Under the pieces are notes generated by a model. It searched no databases, was not told the origin of the DNA, and saw nothing but the letters and a program-made list of their open reading frames with translations. From Bacteroidaceae bacterium (GTDB taxonomy: Bacteria > Bacteroidota > Bacteroidia > Bacteroidales > Bacteroidaceae): a stretch of 64,000 bases of DNA. A program made the translations under genes and the position numbers. Below are positions 44,832-52,275 of this stretch, in pieces. The DNA lies in NCBI GenBank assembly GCA_017619585.1, contig JAFZSA010000005.1, forward strand, positions 14,581 through 78,580, in the 5' to 3' direction. Position 1 is the stretch's first letter. Each line of letters starts with the position of its first letter.

Positions 44832-47318
44832 ATGTATATGAGAAATCTGAAACATACCGTATGGGGAGCTTTAGGGCTCCTCATGCTTTTTATGACAGGG
44901 TGCACGAAATCCACTGAGCAGGAGATGCAGGAGGCTATGGACTTCCTGTACGCCAGCATGCCTCTGCCGGACAGCGTGGATTATTCCCGCGAGTTCTGGG
45001 AGGCCAATGTGCGTGCCACGCTGAAGGCTCGTCAGGAGATGCCTTGGGGCGATAAGGTGCCCGAGCGTGAGTGGCGTCATTTTGTGTTACCCCTGCGTGT
45101 CAATAACGAGAATCTTGATTCGGCCCGTATCGTTCTCTATGAGGAACTGAAGGACAGAGTGAAGAATCTGAATATGTATGATGCTGTGCTGGAGGTAAAT
45201 CATTGGTGTCACGAGCATGTTACCTATGCTCCTTCTGACAGCAGGACCAAATCGCCCCTTGTTACTATGCGTTCTGCTACGGGCAGGTGTGGCGAGGAGA
45301 GCACCTTCACAGTTGCCGCGCTTCGTGCTGTTGGCATTCCAGCCCGTCAGGTCTATACCCCCCGATGGGCTCATACCGATGATAATCACGCATGGGTAGA
45401 GGCTTGGGTGAACGGCAAATGGTACTTCATGGGTGCCTGCGAGCCGCAGCCGGTGCTGAACATGGGCTGGTTCAACGAACCCGCATCACGCGGTATGCTG
45501 ATGCACACCAAGGTCTTTGGCAACTACGACGGACCGGAGGAGGTGGTGAGCCGTAATGCCTGCTACACGGAGATTAACGTGACTTCCAACTATGCCGAGA
45601 CAGATACCATTACTGTTAAGGTGGTGAATGCACAGGGCTCACCCCTGAAGGATGCTACGGTGGACTTCCGCCTGTATAACTATGCCGAGTTTTATACCTT
45701 GGTATCCAAGTCCTCTGATGCAGAGGGACTGACTTGGTTGGGATGCGGCAAGGGCGACCTGCTGGTATGGGTTAGCAAGGACGGACATTTCGGATTCGAG
45801 AAGGCCAGCGTAGGTAAGCAGGATACGGTAACTGTGGTGGTAGATAAGGATGATAGCTATACAGCCTCACTCGACCTCGACCTGGTGCCCCCTCCTTCAA
45901 AGGAATATGTTCCCGACCTTTCGGATACGCAGATTCGTAAGAACAGAGAACGCCTCCATCGTGAGGATAGCTTGCGTAACAACTATATGAAACAGGCATT
46001 CAGTAGGGAGGAAGACCTGAGGGGTGCACGCCAGAACTGGCGGGTGATTAAGGAATTCCAGTCGCACAAGTATGGGTGGGAGGTTATCAGCACCCTGCGT
46101 CAGAAAGATCTCTGCGATGTGACTGCCGAGGTGCTTGCTGATGCGGCCGATAACACCCCCTTCTCCGACTCTCGCCTCTGGCTGCAGTATATTCTGGCTC
46201 CCCGTATCAGCAACGAGATGTTGACTCCTTATCGTAAGGTCTTGAGCAAAGTCTTTGCCGGAATGGATGCCGCTGCCATAGCCCAGTGGGTTAGGGATAG
46301 CATCAGCATAGACAATACACGCAATCCCCAGAAGCTGTGTATGAGCCCGGAGGGTGTTTACCGTCATCGTACCACGGATGCCCATAGTAGGGACATCTTC
46401 TTTGTGGCTGCTTGCCGAAGTGTAGGTATTGCAGCTCGCATTGATGAAGTGACTGGAAAAGTACAGACCCCCCTTCCCCCTTTAGGGGGAGACACTGATG
46501 GTTGGGCAGATATTTCATTTTCAAAAGCACTCCCCCAAAGGGGGAGCGGGGAGGGGGCTTTACACCTTATTTTCTCCGACTTTGCCATCAAGGAGAATCC
46601 CTCTTACTATTCGCAGTTCACCCTTTCTCGCCTGCAGAATGGAACGCTTTCTTTGCAGGAATTCCCTGAGGAGGCTACTTGGAAAGATACTTTCTCTGAG
46701 GGCGTTCGGATGGATGCCGGACAGTATCTGTTGGTTTCTGGAACCCGTATGGCGGATGGTAGTGTGCTGGCACACCTGGAGTTCTTCGGGCTGAAAGCTG
46801 ATGGTGTACAGAAGCAGACACTCAAGTTGCGTGACAATGCCGACGAACTGCGTGTGATAGGAACCTTCAACTGCGAGAATTACTTCACCAACTACAAGGG
46901 AATACACAAGCCATTGCTGGAGAGTACAGGGCGCGGCTATTATCTGGTTGCCTTGATTCGCGACAATCACGAGCCCAGTACCCATATCTTGCATGAATGC
47001 GAGGAGGCTAACATCTACCTCTCTCAATGGCCACACCTGTTTGTGATGCTCTTCCCTACATGGGACGAGTTCCAGTCGTTCCGCTCGCATCGTAAGGATT
47101 TCGATAGGCTGCCCGACAACTTCATCTTTGGTGTCGCCGACCCCGAGACCATAGAGGCCATGCACATTCAGGAACTGACACATGGCAGTCAGGAATTGCC
47201 CATCCTTCTTATGGGTGATACCTTCAACCGCGTGGTGTGGTTCCAGCAGGGTTATACTATAGGTATTGTAGATCAGATAATGAGCGTTATCCGACAACTG
47301 ATGATACATGAGAAATGA
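44832..47318 (+). CDS. Transglutaminase-like lipoprotein with two palindromic-element insertions
   Basis: The protein has 828 residues with a lipoprotein signal (ALGLLMLFMTGC). The transglutaminase-like domain has Cys in ATGRCGEESTF (about 153) and His in TDDNHAWVEAW (about 185), followed by WYFMGACEPQPVLNMGWF. A carbohydrate-binding-like beta domain follows. A second degenerate transglutaminase-like region comes after that (SPEGVYRHRTTDAHSRDIFFVAACRSVGIAAR). Right after this, TPLPPLGGDT and ALPQRGSGEGAL, encoded by two inverted copies of the C-rich/G-rich element, flank the native-looking DGWADISF. Similar proteins accompany glycan-degrading loci in Bacteroidetes. The exact reaction is unknown. 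The 3' end overlaps cutC by 32 nt, convergently. Confidence 0.85.
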   Translation: MYMRNLKHTVWGALGLLMLFMTGCTKSTEQEMQEAMDFLYASMPLPDSVDYSREFWEANVRATLKARQEMPWGDKVPEREWRHFVLPLRVNNENLDSARIVLYEELKDRVKNLNMYDAVLEVNHWCHEHVTYAPSDSRTKSPLVTMRSATGRCGEESTFTVAALRAVGIPARQVYTPRWAHTDDNHAWVEAWVNGKWYFMGACEPQPVLNMGWFNEPASRGMLMHTKVFGNYDGPEEVVSRNACYTEINVTSNYAETDTITVKVVNAQGSPLKDATVDFRLYNYAEFYTLVSKSSDAEGLTWLGCGKGDLLVWVSKDGHFGFEKASVGKQDTVTVVVDKDDSYTASLDLDLVPPPSKEYVPDLSDTQIRKNRERLHREDSLRNNYMKQAFSREEDLRGARQNWRVIKEFQSHKYGWEVISTLRQKDLCDVTAEVLADAADNTPFSDSRLWLQYILAPRISNEMLTPYRKVLSKVFAGMDAAAIAQWVRDSISIDNTRNPQKLCMSPEGVYRHRTTDAHSRDIFFVAACRSVGIAARIDEVTGKVQTPLPPLGGDTDGWADISFSKALPQRGSGEGALHLIFSDFAIKENPSYYSQFTLSRLQNGTLSLQEFPEEATWKDTFSEGVRMDAGQYLLVSGTRMADGSVLAHLEFFGLKADGVQKQTLKLRDNADELRVIGTFNCENYFTNYKGIHKPLLESTGRGYYLVALIRDNHEPSTHILHECEEANIYLSQWPHLFVMLFPTWDEFQSFRSHRKDFDRLPDNFIFGVADPETIEAMHIQELTHGSQELPILLMGDTFNRVVWFQQGYTIGIVDQIMSVIRQLMIHEK
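46466..46560. repeat. Two inverted C-rich/G-rich palindromic elements inside the transglutaminase-like gene
   Basis: The left copy (46466-46493, core CCCCCTTTAGGGGGAG) and the right copy (46529-46560, core CTCCCCCAAAGGGGGAG with tail CGGGGAGGGGGC) are inverted relative to each other. Both keep the frame open. Confidence 0.8.
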
Positions 47319-48000
47319 CATCATGTACCATCACGGGATCGGTAAAGCCGTTCTTTCTAAGGGAGCCATGGATTTCTGTGGCTCCCGTTTCTTTTATGAT
47401 ACGGGCGGCATTCTGTGGTGTGACACCGGCACCGGGCATGATGCGCAGTTTGCTTCCCCTTACACCGCAACCTTCTCTTGGTTCCAAAGCCTTGGTCTCG
47501 GCTACCAGCTTTTTCAGTAGGGGGATACCTTCTTCGGCAGAGGAAGCTTGTCCGCTGGTGAGCAGGCGGTCGCAACCTAAGGCGTGAATCTCCAGCAGAG
47601 CCTCTTCAGGATTACGACATACATCAAAGGCACGGTGGAAGGTAACGTGCATCTTGTTGCCTGCAGCCTCTATCATACGGTGGCAGGCTTGGATGTCGAT
47701 GTCGCCATCAGGTGTAAGAGCTCCTATTACCACGCCTTCCGCTCCCAGTTTGCGGGCCATCTGTATGTCGTATATCATACAGTCCACTTCATCCTCGTTA
47801 TATACAAAATTGCCCTCTCTGGGTCTGATAAGAACATGTACGTCTATGCCGCTGTTCACAGCCATCTCAATCATACCGGCAGAAGGGGTAAGTCCGTCCA
47901 CGTCAAGGGCTTGGCACAACTCTACCCTGTGTGCTCCGCCTGCTATGGCAGCACGAAGGCTATGCAGGTCGGCACAGCATATCTCTAACTTAAAATCCAT
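47287..48000 (-). CDS. cutC: CutC family protein (copper homeostasis)
   Basis: This 237-residue TIM-barrel protein starts MDFKLEICCADLHSLRAAIAGGAHRVELCQALDVDGLTPS and has the CutC segments HVLIRPREGNFVYNEDEV, GVVIGALTPDGDID, TFHRAFDVC and LTSGQASSAEEG. The copper role is historical and its biochemical activity is unsettled. A TAAATTTG box lies at 48023-48030 on its strand, divergent from queA. The last 32 nt overlap the end of the transglutaminase-like gene. Confidence 0.92.
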   Translation of the reverse strand: MDFKLEICCADLHSLRAAIAGGAHRVELCQALDVDGLTPSAGMIEMAVNSGIDVHVLIRPREGNFVYNEDEVDCMIYDIQMARKLGAEGVVIGALTPDGDIDIQACHRMIEAAGNKMHVTFHRAFDVCRNPEEALLEIHALGCDRLLTSGQASSAEEGIPLLKKLVAETKALEPREGCGVRGSKLRIMPGAGVTPQNAARIIKETGATEIHGSLRKNGFTDPVMVHDVISHVSSVVG

Positions 48001-48068
48001 GCTCTTTTTTTTATTTTGAATGCAAATTTAGCATTTTTATTTGTAATTTTGCACAAAATTCTGACAAA

Positions 48069-49391
48069 ATGCATACTAAAGAGATTCAAATAAAGGATTA
48101 TAACTATCCCCTCCCTGATGAGAGAATAGCCAAATTTCCTCTTCCTGAACGTGACAGCAGCAAATTGCTGGTGTACAAAAACGGGGAGGTTCTGGAAGAT
48201 ACTTTCCGTTCTCTGCCCCAGTACCTTCCCAAAGGGGCTCTTATGGTCTTTAATAACACCAAGGTGATTCGTGCCCGTTTGCATTTCCGCAAAGGTGACC
48301 CCTCTCTAACTCCCCCGAGGGGGAGAACCGATGGTCAGTTAGGGGCGCTCATCGAGATTTTCCTTTTAGAGCCGGCCTCTCCTATTGAGTATCAGGAGAA
48401 CTTCATTGCTACTTCCGAGTGTTCGTGGTATTGTCTGGTGGGCAACTCCAAGAAGTGGAAGGAGGGACTGCTCTATGGCGAGTTCCAGATTGACGGCACA
48501 GCCTACACCATCACGGCAGAGCGTGTGGCTCCCCACGGCACCAGCTTCGAGATACGTTTCCGTTGGGAGGGTGGCTTTGCTTTCTCTGAGGTGTTAGAGG
48601 CTTTGGGTGAACTGCCCATTCCTCCGTATCTGAACCGTAAGACAGAGGAGAGTGACCTCCGTACCTATCAGACCGTCTATTCCAAGATAAAGGGCTCTGT
48701 GGCTGCCCCTACGGCAGGATTGCATTTTACAGAACGAGTGCTGGCCGACCTGGGCGCGCACGGCATAGAGCGTGAGGAACTGACCCTTCATGTGGGTGCC
48801 GGTACCTTCAAGCCTGTCAAGAGCGAGGAGATTGGCGACCACGAGATGCACACCGAGCATATTGCTGTCCGTCTGCAAACCATACAGAAGCTTATTGCCC
48901 ACGATGGAAAGGCCATAGCTGTCGGCACTACCAGCGTCCGTACCTTGGAGAGCCTCTATTATATGGGTCTCAAGGCTCAGCAGCTGATGCAGGAAGGTAA
49001 GGATACAGGTGATGCCGAGGAATTGCACGTACATCAGTGGATGCCGTATGAGGAGGAATTCTCGACCCCCTCTAAATCTCCCCGAGGGGAGACTAATATT
49101 TCTTTCCTCCCTCGGGAGGGGACGGGGGTGGGGTCTCTTCAGGCTTTGCAAGATTACATGCTCAAGCACAATCTGGATGTTCTGCACAGTAGTACGCAGA
49201 TTATCATTGCACCGGGCTATAAGTTCCATATTGTGCAGATGATGGTGACCAACTTCCATCAGCCCCAGAGCACGTTGCTCCTTCTGGTCAGTGCCTTTGT
49301 GAATGGCAACTGGCGTAAGATTTATGATTTTGCCTTGAGTCACGATTTCCGTTTCCTCAGTTATGGCGACAGTTCGCTTCTCATTCCATGA
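48069..49391 (+). CDS. queA: S-adenosylmethionine:tRNA ribosyltransferase-isomerase QueA, with two element insertions
   Basis: This 440-residue enzyme makes epoxyqueuosine in tRNA from SAM. Typical motifs are YPLPDERIAKFPLPERDSSKLL, MVFNNTKVIRARL, YQTVYSKIKGSVAAPTAGLHFT, LTLHVGAGTFKPV, AVGTTSVRTLES and IIAPGYKFHIVQMMVTNFHQP. It is longer than the usual 345-405 residues. Two inserts explain much of this: GDPSLTPPRGRTDGQL after RARLHFRK, and STPSKSPRGE plus ISFLPREGTGVGS before LQALQDYM. Both come from C-rich/G-rich palindromic DNA. A TAATTTTG box lies at 48044-48051. The stop overlaps the NUDIX start (ATGA). Confidence 0.95.
   Translation: MHTKEIQIKDYNYPLPDERIAKFPLPERDSSKLLVYKNGEVLEDTFRSLPQYLPKGALMVFNNTKVIRARLHFRKGDPSLTPPRGRTDGQLGALIEIFLLEPASPIEYQENFIATSECSWYCLVGNSKKWKEGLLYGEFQIDGTAYTITAERVAPHGTSFEIRFRWEGGFAFSEVLEALGELPIPPYLNRKTEESDLRTYQTVYSKIKGSVAAPTAGLHFTERVLADLGAHGIEREELTLHVGAGTFKPVKSEEIGDHEMHTEHIAVRLQTIQKLIAHDGKAIAVGTTSVRTLESLYYMGLKAQQLMQEGKDTGDAEELHVHQWMPYEEEFSTPSKSPRGETNISFLPREGTGVGSLQALQDYMLKHNLDVLHSSTQIIIAPGYKFHIVQMMVTNFHQPQSTLLLLVSAFVNGNWRKIYDFALSHDFRFLSYGDSSLLIP
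48297..48348. repeat. C-rich/G-rich palindromic element in queA (first)
   Basis: The core CTAACTCCCCCGAGGGGGAG is followed, after 10 nt, by GTCAGTTAGGGGC; the arms CTAACT and AGTTAG pair. It is translated in frame as about 16 extra residues. Confidence 0.75.
49064..49135. repeat. C-rich/G-rich palindromic element pair in queA (second)
   Basis: Two halves in opposite orientation, TCTCCCCGAGGGGAGA (49077-49092) and CCTCCCTCGGGAGGGGACGG, flank about 14 AT-rich bases. Outer GACCCCC and GGGGTC bases pair. In frame it adds about 24 residues to QueA. Confidence 0.75.
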
Positions 49392-49900
49392 TAGCAGTAG
49401 GTAAAGATAATAGTCAGGAGATGTTCCCCGTTGTAGACGAGGAGGGTAACATCCTATCAGTTGCCACCCGTGGCGAGTGTCATAGCGGCAGTATGTTGCT
49501 GCACCCCGTAGTGCACCTTCATGTCTTTAATTCGGAGGGTCAGTTGTACCTGCAGAAAAGACCCGACTGGAAGGATATCCAGCCGGGTAAATGGGATACC
49601 GCCGTTGGCGGGCATGTAGATTTAGGCGAAAGTATTCAGCAGGCGCTCCGTCGTGAGGTGCAGGAGGAACTGGGTATCTCGGATTTTGAACCGCAGCAAC
49701 TGCCTCATTATGTCTTTCAGTCGGATAGGGAGCGCGAACTGGTCTTTCCCTTCCGCACCACTTATGATGGTAATATTAAGCCCAGTGCCGAGACGGATGG
49801 CGGTCGTTTCTGGTCCATCGCGGAGATTGAATCCTCCTTAGGCAAAGGCGTCTTTACCCCCAACTTCGAGAGCGAATACCAGAAGGTTATCAAGGGTTAG
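49388..49900 (+). CDS. NUDIX hydrolase
   Basis: The protein has 170 residues. The complete Nudix box GHVDLGESIQQALRREVQEELGI (about 75-97) follows the GX5EX7REUXEEXGU rule and is preceded by LYLQKRPDWKDIQPGKWDTAVG, as in isopentenyl-diphosphate isomerase-like or deoxynucleotide-hydrolysing Nudix proteins. The substrate cannot be told from sequence. Translationally coupled to queA by ATGA overlap. Its 3' end overlaps the convergent lipoprotein gene by 11 nt. Confidence 0.93.
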   Translation: MIAVGKDNSQEMFPVVDEEGNILSVATRGECHSGSMLLHPVVHLHVFNSEGQLYLQKRPDWKDIQPGKWDTAVGGHVDLGESIQQALRREVQEELGISDFEPQQLPHYVFQSDRERELVFPFRTTYDGNIKPSAETDGGRFWSIAEIESSLGKGVFTPNFESEYQKVIKG

Positions 49901-51311
49901 CTGTCACCACGCAGTCTAAGGGATTGCCCTCTACTATGGCATTCACATAGCGGCTGGGTTGTTTGGTGAAACTTACCGTACTTCTGTCTAGCATTCCCTT
50001 CAGTCGTGTGCGACCTTGTGCTACTGCATATTCGTTGTAGTAGTTCCATATCTCAATGGTCAGACCATCTGCATAGGTGTTGCGCAGGAAGGTAAGTGCT
50101 TCTGCAGTAATACCTTCTGTCTTTATGCGTATGCCTGTTGCTTCATAGCTTACTGTGGCAATGACCACATGACCGTTGATGTCATACTCTATGCGGTCGG
50201 GCGTTGGACTATGCAGTTCTACATCCTGCTTGTGGGAGAGGACAATCTCCATATCGTCAGCCTGGCAATAGTATTCCGGCGTTACGGGGATAAAGAGTTC
50301 CATATCTACTGTATCACGAATATGGATAGACAGCTTGGTGAAGATGTAGTCATTCTCGTCGCGCTCGGCATTCATGCTCAGGTTTATCTCAACCTCCCCC
50401 TTGCGTAGGCTGGGATCTTCCGGACTGACAGGACCTGTGGTACCTTTGTGCAGATCTGTATCAACCTGTTCTCCGCTTACTGGCTGAGCAGGGCTGACCT
50501 TCACAATCCAGTCGTCAAACACCCAGTCGCGTTCAACATTCTGATTCTTGTTGTAGGGGTTGGCATCTGTGCCATGGGCATAGAAATCAAAACCAATGTA
50601 GTAGGAACCGTCAATCTTCAGGATGATGTACTCATAGTGGTACTTGCTGTCCAGCTTGTTGAAGTAGGCAAACTGCTCATCTCTGCCATCAGTACCCACA
50701 TTCTTCACCAGCATAGTGCCGTAGTACTCCTGATGTGTAACATCATCGGTATAGTTGGTGGTGTTGTTACCGTTGTTGAAGTTCCAGATGAACTCATACT
50801 GTCCCTCATACTCTGTGGTCTTCTCTTCGTAGGGCCACCAGCTGATAACTTCTGTCTTCAGATTGTTGAAGACAGACAGCATATCCATGCAGTCCGATCC
50901 AAGTCCGATGTTACTGTCATAACCGTCTTTATAGGTGGTCTGTCCTTTGTACACCTGCTGTACCCAAAAGTTCTTCCAGGTCACCGAAACTGAGTTCTTG
51001 GCTCCATCACGCACCTTGCCAAACTCCTCGGCAACCTTAGCTCGTTCTTCATCGGTAATGTTTGTGGGGCGTTGCCACGTCTGATACCAGATGTTACCGC
51101 TGGCATCGTTGGCACGTGTTCCTATTGTTGTACCAATAAGGTTGGTGCCGGAATAGAAGATGAAGTCAGAAGATTGGATAAGGCTGAAGTCTGGTTTGTC
51201 GGTAGGCCCAACCTCACCTGTTGGATTGATTTCTGAACACGCAGTTAGCATAAGTCCCATCCCAATGGTGATGGAAATAGCAAGTCTTGATATGGATTTT
51301 CTCAATTTCAT
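49890..51311 (-). CDS. Large surface-type lipoprotein of unknown function (473 aa)
   Basis: The lipoprotein signal is RLAISITIGMGLMLTAC (Cys at 25), followed by SEINPTGEVGPTDKPDF. The body is beta-rich with many aromatic residues and Asn/Gly loops (FIWNFNNGNNTTNYTDD, YYIGFDFYAHGTDANPYNKN, WVFDDWIVKVSPA). It has no catalytic signature that I can recognise. The DWVFDDWIVKV stretch resembles repeated-domain surface lipoproteins of Bacteroidetes. A TACTTTTG box lies at 51378-51385, and a hairpin lies in the leader. The protein is probably exposed at the cell surface. Confidence 0.8.
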   Translation of the reverse strand: MKLRKSISRLAISITIGMGLMLTACSEINPTGEVGPTDKPDFSLIQSSDFIFYSGTNLIGTTIGTRANDASGNIWYQTWQRPTNITDEERAKVAEEFGKVRDGAKNSVSVTWKNFWVQQVYKGQTTYKDGYDSNIGLGSDCMDMLSVFNNLKTEVISWWPYEEKTTEYEGQYEFIWNFNNGNNTTNYTDDVTHQEYYGTMLVKNVGTDGRDEQFAYFNKLDSKYHYEYIILKIDGSYYIGFDFYAHGTDANPYNKNQNVERDWVFDDWIVKVSPAQPVSGEQVDTDLHKGTTGPVSPEDPSLRKGEVEINLSMNAERDENDYIFTKLSIHIRDTVDMELFIPVTPEYYCQADDMEIVLSHKQDVELHSPTPDRIEYDINGHVVIATVSYEATGIRIKTEGITAEALTFLRNTYADGLTIEIWNYYNEYAVAQGRTRLKGMLDRSTVSFTKQPSRYVNAIVEGNPLDCVVTANP

Positions 51312-51318
51312 GGTGTTA

Positions 51319-51350
51319 AATAGGGTGGGGAGGACGCTTCCTCCCCTATT
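51319..51350 (-). promoter_or_regulatory. Strong hairpin in the leader of the lipoprotein gene
   Basis: GGGGAGGA/TCCTCCCC with a 4-nt loop (51346-51339 and 51334-51327 on the minus strand), inside AATAG...CTATT arms, ends 7-8 nt before the ATG. It could block ribosome access or stabilise the mRNA. It resembles the tig-clpP hairpin at its two ends. Confidence 0.5.
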
Positions 51351-51491
51351 GTTAGTTAGTTTAGGTATATCTTACCTCAAAAGTAAGAAGAAATAATATA
51401 TTCGCAACTTTTCGCCTGGAAAAATTGCGGATAAACTTCCTTTCTGCCAATTGGAGATGGCATTTTGCTGCTGCTATAGCAAAACTATGAA

Positions 51492-52250
51492 TTATGCATT
51501 TAACAAGTCTACTTCTACGGGGCAGTGGTCTGAGCCAAGGATATCTGTATGTATCTTGGCGTCTGTTACCTGAGAGAAGAGGCGGTTGGATACCAGCCAA
51601 TAGTCTATACGCCACCCTGTGTTCTTGGCGCGGGCCTGGAAGCGGTAGCTCCACCACGAATAGACTTCCTTTACATCAGGGTTCAGCGTGCGCCAGGTGT
51701 CTGTGAAACCGGCAGCCAGCAACTCTGTAAACTTCTGGCGTTCCTCGTCGGTAAAGCCGGCATTCATGTGGTTGGTCTTGGGGTTCTTAAGGTCTATCTC
51801 CTGATGCGCCACATTCATATCACCGCAAACCAGTACGGGCTTCTTGGCATCCAAAGAGAGCAGATACTGGCGGAAATCGTCTTCCCACTGCATGCGGTAA
51901 TCGAGTCGTTTCAGACCATCCTGACTATTAGGCGTATAGACGCACACCATATAGAAGTCCGGCATCTCCAGTGTTATGACACGGCCTTCGGTATCGTGCT
52001 CGGGGATGCCTATGCCGTAGGTCACATTCAGGGGCTGATGCTTGGTAAAGACAGCTGTTCCAGAGTAGCCTTTCTTCTCGGCATAGTTCCAGTATGACTG
52101 GTAACCGGGGAACTGCAGATCCAGCTGTCCCTCTTGCATCTTTGTTTCCTGCAGGCAGAAGAAGTCGGCATCCAACTGCTCGAATACTTCCTTGAAGTTC
52201 TTACCTACTACGGCTCTCAGGCCGTTTACGTTCCAACTGATGAATTTCAT
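51492..52250 (-). CDS. xth: Exodeoxyribonuclease III (AP endonuclease family)
   Basis: The 252 residues include MKFISWNVNGLRAVVGKNF at the start, the metal-binding Glu in FCLQETKMQEG, YSGTAVFTK, VCGDMNVAHQEIDLKNPK and the C-terminal LGSDHCPVEVDL with catalytic Asp/His. It acts in base-excision repair at abasic sites. It is closer to the ExoA type than to E. coli Xth. The short word TATGAATTATGCAT lies at its 3' end. The 180-nt gap beyond it holds the lipoprotein gene's promoter and hairpin. Confidence 0.96.
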   Translation of the reverse strand: MKFISWNVNGLRAVVGKNFKEVFEQLDADFFCLQETKMQEGQLDLQFPGYQSYWNYAEKKGYSGTAVFTKHQPLNVTYGIGIPEHDTEGRVITLEMPDFYMVCVYTPNSQDGLKRLDYRMQWEDDFRQYLLSLDAKKPVLVCGDMNVAHQEIDLKNPKTNHMNAGFTDEERQKFTELLAAGFTDTWRTLNPDVKEVYSWWSYRFQARAKNTGWRIDYWLVSNRLFSQVTDAKIHTDILGSDHCPVEVDLLNA

Positions 52251-52275
52251 TTTTTAAGGTATTTATTTGTTCTCT

